Origin: Saccoglossus kowalevskii
Lineage: Eukaryota; Hemichordata; Enteropneusta; Harrimaniidae
NCBI RefSeq assembly: GCF_000003605.2
Contig: NW_003119685.1
Coordinates: 1-41,919, forward strand
Direction: 5' to 3'
Length of the DNA: 41,919 nucleotides
The notes under the pieces were generated by a model. The model saw only the letters and a list, made by a program, of their open reading frames with translations. It ran no database searches and was not told the origin of the DNA. Shown here piece by piece: positions 12,680-25,450 of the stretch. The position numbers and the translations under genes were made by a program. The stretch's first letter is position 1. Each line of letters begins with the position of its first letter.

Positions 12680-15059
12680 TGTACATCATGTCCCACCATA
12701 CAACGCAGGCAATATATCAAGGCAGAGTGTGTGATGCCCACTCACCTGGTTTAATGGTACATCATGCCCCACCATACATCGCAGGCAATATATCAAGGCA
12801 GAGTGTGTGATGCCCACTCACCTGGTTTAATGGTACATCATGCCCCACCATACAACGCAGGCAATATATCAAGGCAGAGTGTGTGATGCCCACTCACCTG
12901 GTTTAATGGTACATCATGCCCCACCATACATCGCAGGCAATATATCAAGGCAGAGTGTGTGATGCCCACTCACCTGGTTTAATGGTACATCATGCCCCAC
13001 CATACAACGCAGGCAATATATCAAGGCAGAGTGTGTGATGCCCACTCACCTGGTTTAATGGTACATCATGCCCCACCATACAACGCAGGCAATATATCAA
13101 GGCAGAGTGTGTGATGCCCACTCACCTGGTTTAATAGTACATCATTCCCCACCATACAACGCAGGCAATATATCAAGACAGAGTGTGTGATGCCCACTCA
13201 CCTGATTTAATGGTACATCATGCCCTACCACACATCACAGGCAATATATCAAGGCAGAGTGTGTGATGCCCACTCACCTGGTTTAATGGTACATCATGTC
13301 CCACCATACATCGCAGGCAATATATCAAGGCAGAGTGTGTGATGCCCACTCACCTGGTTTAATGGTACATCATGCCCCACCATACATCGCAGGCAATATA
13401 TCAAGTCAGAGTGTGCGATGCCCACTCACCTGGTTCAATGGTACATGTACATCATGCCCCACCATACGTCGCAGACAATATATCAAGGCAGAGTGTGTGA
13501 TGCCCACTCACCTGGTTTAATGGTACATCATGCCCCACCATACAACGCAGGCAATATATCAAGGCAGAGTGTGTGATGCCTACTCACCTGGTTTAATAGT
13601 ACATCATGTCCCACCATACAACGCAGGCAATATATCAAGGCAGAGTGTGTGATGCCCACTCACCTGGTTTAATGGTACATCATGCCCCACCATACAACGC
13701 AGGCAATATATCAAGGCAGAGTGTGTGATGCCTACTCACCTGGTTTAATAGTACATCATGTCCCACCATACATCGCAGGCAATATATCAAGGTAGAGTGT
13801 GTGATGACCACTCACCTGGTTTAATGGTACATCAAGCCCCAACATACAACGCAGGCAATATATTAAGGCAGAGTGTGTGATGCCCACTCACCTGGTTTAA
13901 TGGTACATCAAGCCCCAACATACAACGCAGGCAATATATCAAGGTAGAGTGTGTGATGACCACTCACCTGGTTTAATGGTACATCAAGCCCCAACATACA
14001 ACGCAGGCAATATATCAAGGCAGAGTGTGTGATGCCTACTCACCTGGTTTAATAGTACATCATGTCCTACCATACATCGCAGGCAATATATCAAGGTAGA
14101 GTGTGTGATGACCACTCACCTGGTTTAATGGTACATCAAGCCCCAACATACAACGCAGGAAATATATCAAGGCAGAGTGTGTGATGCCCAATCACCTGGT
14201 TTAATGGTACATCATGCCCCACCATACAACGCAGGCAATATATCAAGACAGAGTGTGTGATGCCCACTCACCTGATTTAATGGTACATCATGCCCTACCA
14301 CACATCACAGGCAATATATCAAGGCAGAGTGTGTGATGCCCACTCACCTGGTTTAATGGTACATCATGTCCCACCATACATCGCAGGCAATATATCAAGG
14401 CAGAGTGTGTGATGCCCACTCACCTGGTTTAATGGTACATCATGCCCCACCATACAACGCAGGCAATATATCAAGGCAGAGTGTGTGATGCCCACTCACC
14501 TGGTTTAATGGTACATCATGCCCCACCATACATCGCAGGCAATATATCAAGGCAGAGTGTGTGATGCCCACTCACCTGGTTTAATGGTACATCATGCCCC
14601 ACCATACAACGCAGGCAATATATCAAGGCAGAGTGTGTGATGCCCACTCACCTGGTTTAATGGTACATCATGCCCCACCATACAACGCAGGCAATATATC
14701 AAGGCAGAGTGTGTGATGCCCACTCACCTGGTTTAATAGTACATCATTCCCCACCATACAACGCAGGCAATATATCAAGACAGAGTGTGTGATGCCCACT
14801 CACCTGATTTAATGGTACATCATGCCCTACCACACATCACAGGCAATATATCAAGGCAGAGTGTGTGATGCCCACTCACCTGGTTTAATGGTACATCATG
14901 TCCCACCATACATCGCAGGCAATATATCAAGGCAGAGTGTGTGATGCCCACTCACCTGGTTTAATGGTACATCATGCCCCACCATACATCGCAGGCAATA
15001 TATCAAGTCAGAGTGTGCGATGCCCACTCACCTGGTTCAATGGTACATGTACATCATGC
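11868..15059 (+). repeat. 1.6-1.75-kb higher-order repeat containing the 760-bp unit
   Basis: A third copy of the 10-monomer unit lies at about 13555-14490, 1754 bp after the second (GCCCAATC at 12432 and 14186). The flanking segment 12769-13457 matches 14371-15059 at an offset of 1602 bp. The two offsets differ by exactly 152 bp, so the second large unit is two monomers shorter. Both units carry the 6-bp GTACAT duplication, near 13441 and 15044, with GTGCGATG and GGTTCAATGG just upstream. Confidence 0.87.
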
Positions 15060-16355
15060 CCCACCATACATCGCAGGCAATATATCAAGGCAGAGTGTGT
15101 GATGCCTACTCACCTGGTTTAATGGTACATCATGCCCCACCATACATCGCAGGCAATATACCAAGGCAGAGTGTGTGATGCCCACTCACCTGGTTTAATG
15201 GTACATCATGCCCCACCATACAACGCAGGCAATATATCAAAACAGAGTGTGTGATGCCCACTCACCTGGTTTAATAGCACATCATGCCCCATCATACATC
15301 GCAGGCAATATATCAAGGTAGAGTGTGTGATGACCACTCACCTGGTTTAATGGTACATCATGCCCCAACATACAACGCAGGAAATATATCAAGGCAGAGT
15401 GTGTGATGCCCACTCACCTGGTTTAATGGTACATCATGTCTCACCATACAACGCAGGCAATATATCAAGACAGAGTGTGTGATGCCCACTCACCTGGTTT
15501 AATAGCACATTATGCCCCATCATACATCGCAGGCAATATATCAAGACAGAGTGTGTGATGCCCACTCACCTGATTTAATGGTACATCATGCCCTACCACA
15601 CATCACAGGCAATATATCAAGGTAGTGTGATGACCATTCACCTGGTTTAATGGTACATCATGCCCCAACATACATCGCAGGCAATATACCAAGGCAGAGA
15701 GTGCGATGCCCTCTCACCTGGTTCAATGGTACATCATGCCCCACAATACGTCGCAGACAATATATCAAGGCAGAGTGTGTGATGCCCACTCACCTGGTTT
15801 AATGGTACATCATGCCCCACCATACAACGCAGGCAATATATCAAGGCAGAGTGTGTGATGCATGCCTACTCACCTGGTTTAATAGTACATCATGTCCCAC
15901 CATACATCGCAGGCAATATATCAAGGTAGAGTATGTGATGACCACTCACCTGGTTTAATGGTACATCAAGCCCCAACATACAACGCAGGAAATATATCAA
16001 GGTAGAGTGTGTGATGCCCACTCACCTGGTTTAATGGTACATCATGCCCCACCATACAACGCAGGCAATATATCAAGGCAGAGTGTGTGATGCCTACTCT
16101 CCTGGTTTAATAGTACATCATGTCCCACCATACATCGCAGGCAATATATCAAGGTAGAGTGTGTGATGACAACTCACCTGGTTTAATGGTACATCAAGCC
16201 CCAACATACAACGCAGGCAATATATTAAGGCAGAGTGTGTGATGCCCACTCACCTGGTTTAATGGTACATCAAGCCCCAACATACAACGCAGGCAATATA
16301 TCAAGGCAGAGTGTGTGATGCCTATTCACCTGGTTTAATGGTACATCATGCCCCA
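14632..16355 (+). repeat. 1.7-kb block, copy 2 of 8084-9959 with a two-monomer deletion
   Basis: The deletion junction falls at about 15673/15674, inside CATACATCGCAGG. To its left the sequence follows the 9.1-kb version, and to its right the 9.28-kb version. A private change, CCCTCTCACC near 15712, follows the junction. At 16355 the match to 9.96 kb stops and the sequence changes to CCCCATCATAAATCG. Confidence 0.88.
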
Positions 16356-16800
16356 TCATAAATCGCAGGCAATATATCAAGGCAGAGTGTGTGATGCCCA
16401 CTTACCTGGTTTAATGGTACATCATGCCACACCATAAATCGCAGGCAATATATCAAGGCAGAGTGTGTGATGCCCACTCACCTGGTTTAATGGTACATCA
16501 TGCCCCACCATACATCGCAGGCAATATATCAAGGCAGAGTGTGTGATGCCAACTCACCTGGTTTAATGGTACATCATGCCCCACCATAAATCGCAGGCAA
16601 TATATCAAGGCAGAGTGTGTGATGCCCACTCACCTGGTTTAATGGTACATCATGCCCCACCATACATTGCAGGCAATATATCAAGGCAGAGTGTGTGATG
16701 CCCACTCACCTGGTTTAATGGTACATCATGCCCCACCATACATCGCAGGCAATATATCAAGGCAGAGTGTGTGATGCCCACTCACCAGGTTTAATGGTAC
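16351..16800 (+). repeat. 0.45-kb block shared with 21483-21932
   Basis: The offset is 5132 bp. Shared in order are CCCCATCATAAATCG, CCCACTTACC, CATGCCACACC, GATGCCAACTC and CATAAATCG. There are minor differences, such as CATTGCAGG here against CATCGCAGG there. The series CCCATCATAAATCG then CCACACCATAAATCG recurs near 31860 and 32832, so this is a widely copied module. Confidence 0.78.
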
Positions 16801-17639
16801 ATCATGCCCCACCATACATCGCAGGCAATATATCAAGTCAGAGTGTGTGATGCCCACTCACCTGGTTTAATGGTACATCATGCCCCACCATACATCGCAG
16901 GCAATATATCAAGTCAGAGTGTGCGATGCCCACTCACCTGGTTTAATGGTACATCATGCCCCACCATACAACACAGGCAATATACCAAGGCAGAGTGTGT
17001 GATGCCCACTCACCTGGTTTAATGGTACATCATTCCCCACCATACAACGCAGGCAATATATCAAGACAGAGTGTGTGATGCCCACTCACCTGGTTTAATG
17101 GTACATCATGCCCCACCATACAACGCAGGCAATATACTAAGGCAGAGTGTGTGATGCCCACTTATCTGGTTTAATGGTACATCATGCCCCACCATACATC
17201 GCAGGCAATATACCAAGGCAGAGTGTGTGATGCCCACTCACCTGGTTTAATGGTACATCATTCCCCACCATACAACGCAGGCAATATATCAAGGCAGAGT
17301 GTGTGATGCCCACTCACCTGATTTAATGGTACATCATGCCCCACCATACATCGCAGGCAATATACCAAGGCAGAGTGTGTGATGCCCACTCACCTGGTTT
17401 AATGGTACATCATGCCCCACCATACAACGCAGGCAATATATCAAGGCAGAGAGTGTGATGCCCACTCACCTGGTTTAATGGTACATCATGTCCCATCATA
17501 CGTCACAGGCAATATATCAAGGCAGAGTGTGTGATGCCCACTCACCTGGTTTAATGGTACATCATGTCCCACCATAAGTCACAGGCAATATATCAAGGCA
17601 GAGTGTGTGATGCCCACTCACCTGGTTTAATGGTACATC
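16801..17639 (+). repeat. Mixed monomers
   Basis: About eleven monomers close to consensus with scattered private changes: CACTTATCTGG near 17160, ATATACTAAGG near 17133 and CATAAGTCACAGG near 17575. No internal higher-order period is obvious and no other feature is seen. Confidence 0.7.
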
Positions 17640-18244
17640 ATGTCCCACCATACATCGCAGGCAATATATCAAGGCAGAGTGTGTGATGCCCACTCACCTG
17701 ATTTAATGGTACATCATGCCCCACCATACATCGCAGGCAATATACCAAGGCAGAGTGTGTGATGCCCACTCACCTGGTTTAATGGTACATCATGCCCCAC
17801 CATACATCGCAGGCAATATATCAAGTCAGAGTGTGCGATGCCCACTAACCTGGTTCAAAGGTACATCATGTAACACCATACGTCACAGGCAATATATCGA
17901 GGCAGAGTGTGCGATGCCCACTCACCTGGTTCAATGGTACATCATGCCCCACCATACAACGCAGGCAATATATCAATGCAGAGTGTGTGATGCCCACTCA
18001 CCTGGTTTAAGGGTACATCATGTCCCACCATACATTGCAGGCAATATATCAAGGCAGAGTGTGTGATGCCCACTCACCTGGTTTAATGGTACATCATGCC
18101 CCACCATACATCGCAGGCAATATATCAAGTCAGAGTGTGCGATGCCCACTAACCTGGTTCAAAGGTACATCATGTAACACCATACGTCACAGGCAATATA
18201 TCGAGGCAGAGTGTGCGATGCCCACTCACCTGGTTCAATGGTAC
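17640..18244 (+). repeat. 304-bp (4-monomer) tandem duplication
   Basis: About 17640-17940 recurs at 17944-18244. Each copy carries the linked series CAAGTCAG, GTGCGATG, CCCACTAACC, GGTTCAAAGG, CATGTAACACC, TACGTCACAGG, ATCGAGGC and GGTTCAATGG. The TAA normally at monomer positions 47-49 is lost in GGTTCAAAGG and GGTTCAATGG, so open frames run longer than usual here, without any sign of coding. Confidence 0.85.
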
Positions 18245-18658
18245 ATCATGCCCCACCATACATCGCAGACAATATATCAAGGCAGTGTGTGATGCCCACT
18301 CACCTGGTTTAATGGTACATCATGCCCCACCATACATCGCAGGAAATATATCAAGGCAGAGTGTGTGATGTGGTACATCATGCCCCACCATACATCGCAG
18401 GCAAAATATAAAGACAGAGTGTGTGATGCCCACTCACCTGGTTTAATAGTACATCATGCCCCATCATACATCGCAGGCAATATATATCAAGGCAGAGTGT
18501 GTGATGCCAACTCACCTGGTTTAATGGTACATCATGCCCCACCATAAATCGCAGGCAATATATCAAGGCAGAGTGTGTGATGCCCACTCACCTGGTTTAA
18601 TGGTACATCATGCCCCACCATACATTGCAGGCAATATATCAAGGCAGAGTGTGTGATG
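17960..18658 (+). repeat. 0.7-kb block, copy 1 (other copy at 20070)
   Basis: Matches 20070-20768 at an offset of 2110-2112 bp. It includes TTTAAGGGTAC, the TAACACC cassette, the 18-bp deletion unit, GCAAAATATAAAGAC and ATATATATC. Differences are CATTGCAGG here against CATAGCAGG there, a GGCAGTGTG -2 unit near 18284 only here, and a further 2-bp loss near 20519 (GCAAAATAAAGAC) only there. It is embedded in the 304-bp tandem region. Confidence 0.85.
18350..18400 (+). repeat. 18-bp-deleted monomer (example; 5 sites)
   Basis: GATG is joined directly to TGGTACATC, removing 18 bases (monomer positions 32-49) including the TAA and the right arm of the GAGTG/CACTC dyad. The junctions lie after 18370, 20482, 28969, 31693 and 32665. 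All five share the upstream unit with GGAAATATATC and the same downstream order, so they descend from one deletion spread by block duplication. Confidence 0.9.
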
Positions 18659-20069
18659 CCAACTCACCTGGTTTAATGGTACATCATGCCCCACCATAGA
18701 TCGCAGGCAATATATCAAGGCAGAGTGTGTGATGCCCACTCACCTGGTTTAATGGTACATCATGCCCCACCATACATTGCAGGCAATATATCAAGGCAGA
18801 GTGTGTGATGCCCACTCACCTGGTTTAATGGTACATCATGCCCCACCATACAACGCAGGCAATATATCATGGCAGAGTGTGTGATGCCCACTCACCTGGT
18901 TTAATGGTACACCATGTCCCACCATACAACGCAGGCAATATATCAAGGCAGAGTGTGTGATGCCCACTCACCTGGTTTAATGGTACATCATGCCCCACCA
19001 TACATCGCAGGCAATATATCAAGGCAGAGTGTGTGATGCCCACTCACTTGGTTTAATGGTACATCATGCCCCACCATACATCGCAGGCAATATATCAATG
19101 CAGAGTGTGTGATGCCCACTCACCTGGTTTAATGGTACATCATGCCCCACCATACATCGCAGGCAATATATCAAGGCAGAGTGTGTGATGCCAACTCACC
19201 TGGTTTAATGGTACATCATGCCCCACCATAAATCGCAGGCAATATATCAAGGCAGAGTGTGTGATGCCCACTCACCTGGTTTAATGGTACATCATGCCCC
19301 ACCATACATCGCAGGCAATATATCAAGGCAGAGTGTGTGATGCCCACTCACCTGGTTTAGTGGTACATCATGCCCCACCATACATCGCAGGCAATATATC
19401 AATGCAGAGTCTGTGATGCCCACTCACCTGGTTTAATGGTACATCATGTCCCACCATACATCGCAGGCAATATATCAAGGAAGAGTGTGTGATGCCCACT
19501 CACCTGGTTTAATGGTACATCATGCCCTACCATACATCGCAGGCAATATATCAAGACAGAGTGTGTGATGCCCAATCACCTGGTTTAATAGTACATCATG
19601 CCCCATCATACATCGCAGGCAATATATCAAGGCTGAGTGTGTGATGCCCACTCACCTGGTTTAATAGTACATCATGCCCCATCATACATCGCAGGCAATA
19701 TATCAAGGCTGAGTGTGTGATGCCCACTTACCTGGTTTAATGGTACATTATGCCCCACCATAAATCGCAGGCAATATATCAAGGCAGAGTGTGTGATGCC
19801 CACTCACCTGGTTTAATGGTACATCATGCCCCACCATACAACGCAGGCAATATATCAAGGCAGAGTGTGTGATGCCAACTCACCTGGTTTAATGGTACAT
19901 CATGTCCCACCATACAACGCAGGCAATATATCAAGGCAGAGTGTGTGATGCCCACTCACCTGGTTTAATGGTACATCATGCCCCACCATACATCGCAGGC
20001 AATATATCAAGGCAGAGTGTGTGATGCCCACTCACCTGGTTTAATGGTACATCATGCCCCACCATACAT
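18659..20069 (+). repeat. Mixed monomers
   Basis: About eighteen to nineteen monomers near consensus. Recognisable private changes are CATAGATCGCAGG near 18697, ACACCATGTCCC near 18910, GTTTAGTGG near 19357, GAGTCTGTGATG near 19408 and a pair of AAGGCTGAG units near 19630 and 19706. No gene or other element is seen. Confidence 0.7.
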
Positions 20070-20768
20070 CGCAGGCAATATATCAATGCAGAGTGTGTGA
20101 TGCCCACTCACCTGGTTTAAGGGTACATCATGTCCCACCATACATAGCAGGCAATATATCAAGGCAGAGTGTGTGATGCCCACTCACCTGGTTTAATGGT
20201 ACATCATGCCCCACCATACATCGCAGGCAATATATCAAGTCAGAGTGTGCGATGCCCACTAACCTGGTTCAAAGGTACATCATGTAACACCATACGTCAC
20301 AGGCAATATATCGAGGCAGAGTGTGCGATGCCCACTCACCTGGTTCAATGGTACATCATGCCCCACCATACATCGCAGACAATATATCAAGGCAGAGTGT
20401 GTGATGCCCACTCACCTGGTTTAATGGTACATCATGCCCCACCATACATCGCAGGAAATATATCAAGGCAGAGTGTGTGATGTGGTACATCATGCCCCAC
20501 CATACATCGCAGGCAAAATAAAGACAGAGTGTGTGATGCCCACTCACCTGGTTTAATAGTACATCATGCCCCATCATACATCGCAGGCAATATATATCAA
20601 GGCAGAGTGTGTGATGCCAACTCACCTGGTTTAATGGTACATCATGCCCCACCATAAATCGCAGGCAATATATCAAGGCAGAGTGTGTGATGCCCACTCA
20701 CCTGGTTTAATGGTACATCATGCTCCACCATACATTGCAGGCAATATATCAAGGCAGAGTGTGTGATG
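20070..20768 (+). repeat. 0.7-kb block, copy 2 (other copy at 17960)
   Basis: Second copy of the block carrying the TAACACC cassette and the 18-bp deletion unit. It has its own TGCTCCACC change near 20722 and a shortened GCAAAATAAAG. The match ends where this copy reads GATGCCCACTC and the other GATGCCAACTC. Confidence 0.84.
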
Positions 20769-23477
20769 CCCACTCACCTGGTTTAATGGTACATCATGCC
20801 CCACCATACAACGCAGGCAATATATCAAGTCAGAGTGTGTGATGCCCACTCACCTGGTTTAATGGTACATCATGCCCCACCATACAACGCAGGCAATATA
20901 CCAAGGCAGAGTGTGTGATGCCCACTCACCTGGTTTAATGGTACATCATGCCCCACCATACATCGCAGGCAATATATCAAGGCAGAGTGTGTGATGCCCA
21001 CTCACCTGGTTTAATGGTACATCATGCCCCACCATACATCGCAGGCAATATATCAAGTCAGAGTGTGCGATGCCCACTCACCTGGTTTAATGGTATATCA
21101 TGCCCCACCATACAACGCAGGCAATATATCAAGGCAGAGTGTGTGATGCCCACTCACCTGGTTTAATAGTACATCATGCCCCATCATACATCGCAGGCAA
21201 TATATCAAGGCAGAGTGTGTGATGCCCACTTACCTGGTATAATGGTACATCATGCCCCACCATAAATCGCAGGCAATATATCAAGGCAGAGTGTGTGATG
21301 CCCACTCACCTGGTTTAATGGTATATCATGCCCCAACATACAACGCAGGCAATATATCAAGGCAGAGTGTGTGATGCCCACTCACCTGGTTAAATGGTAC
21401 ATCATGCCCCACCATACATCGCAGGCAATATATCAAGACAGAGTGTGTGATGCCCACTCACCTGGTTTAATAGTACATCATGCCCCATCATAAATCGCAG
21501 GCAATATATCAAGGCAGAGTGTGTGATGCCCACTTACCTGGTTTAATGGTACATCATGCCACACCATAAATCGCAGGCAATATATCAAGGCAGAGTGTGT
21601 GATGCCCACTCACCTGGTTTAATGGTACATCATGCCCCACCATACATCGCAGGCAATATATCAAGGCAGAGTGTGTGATGCCAACTCACCTGGTTTAATG
21701 GTACATCATGCCCCACCATAAATCGCAGGCAATATATCAAGGCAGAGTGTGTGATGCCCACTCACCTGGTTTAATGGTACATCATGCCCCACCATACATC
21801 GCAGGCAATATATCAAGGCAGAGTGTGTGATGCCCACTCACCTGTTTTAATGGTACATCATGCCCCACCATACATCGCAGGCAATATATCAAGGCAGAGT
21901 GTGTGATGCCCACTCACCTGGTTTAATGGTACATCATGTCCCACCATACATCGCAGGCAATATATCAAGGCAGAGTGTGTGATGCCCACTCACCTGGTTT
22001 AATGGTACATCATGCCCCACCATACAACGCAGGCAATATACCAAGGCAGAGTGTGTGATGCCCACTCACCTGGTTTAATGGTACATCATGCCCCACCATA
22101 CATCGCAGCAATATATCAAGTCAGAGTGTGCGATGCCCACTCACCTGGTTCCAAGGTACATCATGTAACACCATACGTCACAGGCAATATATCGAGGCAG
22201 AGTGTGCGATGCCCACTCACCTGGTTCAATGGTACATCATGCCCCACCATACATCGCAGGCAATATATCAAGGCAGAGTGTGTGATGCCCACTCACCTGG
22301 TTTAATGGTTCATCATGCCCCACCATACAACGCAGGCAATATACCAAGGCAGAGTGTGTGATGCCCACTCACCTGGTTTAATGGTACATCATGCCCCACC
22401 ATACATCGCAGGCAATATATCAAGGAAGAGTGTGTGATGCCCACTCACCTGTTTTAATGCTACATCATGCCCCACCATACATCGCAGGCAATATATCAAG
22501 GCAGAGTGTGTGATGCCCACTCACCTGGTTTAATGGTACATCATGCCCCACCATACATCGCAGGCAATATATCAAGGCAGAGTGTGTGATGCCCACTCAC
22601 CTGGTTAAATGGTACATCATGCCCCGCCATACATCGCAGGCAATATATCAAGTCAGAGTGTGCGATGCCCACTCACCTGCTTCAATGGTACATCATGCCA
22701 CACCATAAATCGCAGGCAATATATCAAGGCAGAGTGTGTGATGCCCAATCACCTGGTTTAATGGTACATCATGCCCCACCATACATCGCAGCAATATATC
22801 AAGGCAGAGTGTGTGATGCCAACTCACCTGGTTTAATGGTACATCATGCCCCACCATAAATCGCAGGCAATATATCAAGGCAGAGTGTGTGATGCCCACT
22901 CACCTGGTTTAATGGTACATCATGCCCCACCATACATCGCAGGCAATATATCAAGGCAGAGTGTGTGATGCCAACTTACCTGGTTTAATGGTACATCATG
23001 CCCCACCATAAATCGCAGGCAATATATCATGGCAGAGTGTGTGATGCCCACTCACCTGGTTTAATAGTACATCATGTCCCACCATACAACGCAGGCAATA
23101 TATCAAGGCAGAGTGTGTGATGCCCACTCACCTGGTTTAATGGTACATCATGCCGCACCATACATTGCAGGCAATATATCAAGGCAGAGTGTGTGATGCC
23201 CACTCACCTGGTTTAATGGTACATCATGCCCCACCATACAACGCAGGCAATATATCATGGCAGAGTGTGTGATGCCCACTCACCTGGTTTAATGGTACAT
23301 CATGTCCCACCATACAACGCAGGCAATATATCAAGGCAGAGTGTGTGATGCCCACTCACCTGGTTTAATGGTACATCATGCCCCACCATACAACGCACGC
23401 AATATATCCAAGGCAGAGTGTGTGATGCCCACTCACCTGGTTAAATTGGTACATCATGTCCCACCATACAATCGCAG
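20769..23477 (+). repeat. Mixed monomers with short shared modules
   Basis: About 36 monomers. It contains the partner of 16351-16800 at 21483-21932 and one TAACACC cassette at 22109-22240 with its own GGTTCCAAGG spelling. Two one-base-short units (CGCAGCAAT) lie near 22106 and 22789. Units with CCTGTTTTAATG lie near 21843 and 22449, and CTGCTTCAATGG near 22677. The right edge at 23391-23477 has clustered one-base indels. No non-satellite sequence is seen. Confidence 0.72.
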
Positions 23478-25421
23478 CAATATATCAAGGCAGAGTGTGT
23501 GATGCCCACTCACCTGGTTTAATGGTACATCATGCCCCACCATACAACGCAGGCAATATATCAAGGCAGAGTGTGTGATGCCCACTCACCTGGTTTAATA
23601 GTACATCATTCCCCACCATACAACGCAGGCAATATATCAAGACAGAGTGTGTGATGCCCACTCACCTGATTTAATGGTACATCATGCCCTACCACACATC
23701 ACAGACAATATATCAAGGCAGAGTGTGTGATGCCCACTCACCTGGTTTAATGGTACATCATGTCCCACCATACATCGCAGGCAATATATCAAGGCAGAGT
23801 GTGTGATGCCCACTCACCTGGTTTAATGGTACATCATGCCCCACCATACAACGCAGGCAATATATCAAGGCAGAGTGTGTGATGCCCACTCACCTGGTTT
23901 AATGGTACATCATGCCCCACCATACATCGCAGGCAATATATCAAGGCAGAGTGTGTGATGCCCACTCACCTGGTTTAATGGTACATCATGCCCCACCATA
24001 CAACGCAGGCAATATATCAAAGCAGAGTGTGTGATGCCCACTCACCTGGTATAATGGTACATCATGCCCCACCATACAACGCAGGCAATATATCAAGGCA
24101 GAGTGTGTGATGCCTACTCACCTGGTTTAATAGTACATCATGTCCCACCATACATCGCAGGCAATATATCAAGGTAGAGTGTGTGATGCCCACTCACCTG
24201 GTTTAATGGTACATCATGCCCCACCATACAACGCAGGCAATATATCAAGGCAGAGTGTGTGATGCCTACTCACCTGGTTTAATAGTACATCATGTCCCAC
24301 CATACATCGCAGGCAATATATCAAGGCAGAGTGTGTGATGACCACTCACCTGGTTTAATGGTACATCAAGCCCCAACATACATCGCAGGCAATATATATC
24401 AAGGCAGAGTGTGTGATGCCCACTCACCTGATTTAATGGTACATCATGCCCTACCACACATCACAGGCAATATATCAAGGCAGAGTGTGTGATGCCCACT
24501 CACCTGGTTTAATGGTACATCATGTCCCACCATACATCGCAGGCAATATATCAAGGCAGAGTGTGTGATGCCCACTCACCTGGTTTAATTGTACATCATG
24601 TCCCACCATACGTCACAGGCAATATATCGAGGCAGAGTGTGCGATGCCCACTCACCTGGTTCAATGGTACATCATGCCCCACCATACGTCGCAGACAATA
24701 TATCAAGGCAGAGTGTGTGATGCCCACTCACCTGGTTTAATGGTACATCATGCCCCACCATACATCGCAGGCAATATATCAAGGCAGAGTGTGTGATGCC
24801 CACTCACCTGGTTTAATGGTACATCATGCCCCACCATACAACGCAGGCAATATATCAAGGCAGAGTGTGTGATGCCCACTCACCTGGTTTAATGGTACAT
24901 CATGCCCCACCATACAACGCAGGCAATATATCAAGGCAGAGTGTGTGATGCCCACTCACCTGGTTTAATAGTACATCATTCCCCACCATACAACGCAGGC
25001 AATATATCAAGACAGAGTGTGTGATGCCCACTCACCTGATTTAATGGTACATCATGCCCTACCACACATCACAGACAATATATCAAGGCAGAGTGTGTGA
25101 TGCCCACTCACCTGGTTTAATGGTACATCATGTCCCACCATACATCGCAGGCAATATATCAAGGCAGAGTGTGTGATGCCCACTCACCTGGTTTAATGGT
25201 ACATCATGCCCCACCATACAACGCAGGCAATATATCAAGGCAGAGTGTGTGATGCCCACTCACCTGGTTTAATGGTACATCATGCCCCACCATACATCGC
25301 AGGCAATATATCAAGGCAGAGTGTGTGATGCCCACTCACCTGGTTTAATGGTACATCATGCCCCACCATACAACGCAGGCAATATATCAAAGCAGAGTGT
25401 GTGATGCCCACTCACCTGGTT
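23478..25421 (+). repeat. 1370-bp duplication (18 monomers + 2 bp)
   Basis: Bases 23478-24051 match 24848-25421, with CATCATTCCCC, CAAGACAG, GATTTAATGG, ACCACACATCACAGAC and CAAAGCAG in order. The extra 2 bp come from one ATATATATC unit near 24390. A further copy of the CATCATTCCCC module follows 532 bp later (near 25503) and another 1135 bp after that (near 26638). Confidence 0.83.
24176..25363 (+). repeat. 1188-bp block, copy 2 (other copy at 5653)
   Basis: Distant partner of 5653-6840, with no difference seen by eye. It diverges on the left at 24175, where this copy has GGTAGAG and the other GGCAGAG, and on the right at about 25364. It sits inside the 1370-bp duplication, so one of the two locations was copied after that arrangement formed. 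Confidence 0.89.
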
Positions 25422-25450
25422 TAATGGTACATCATGCCCCACCATACAAT

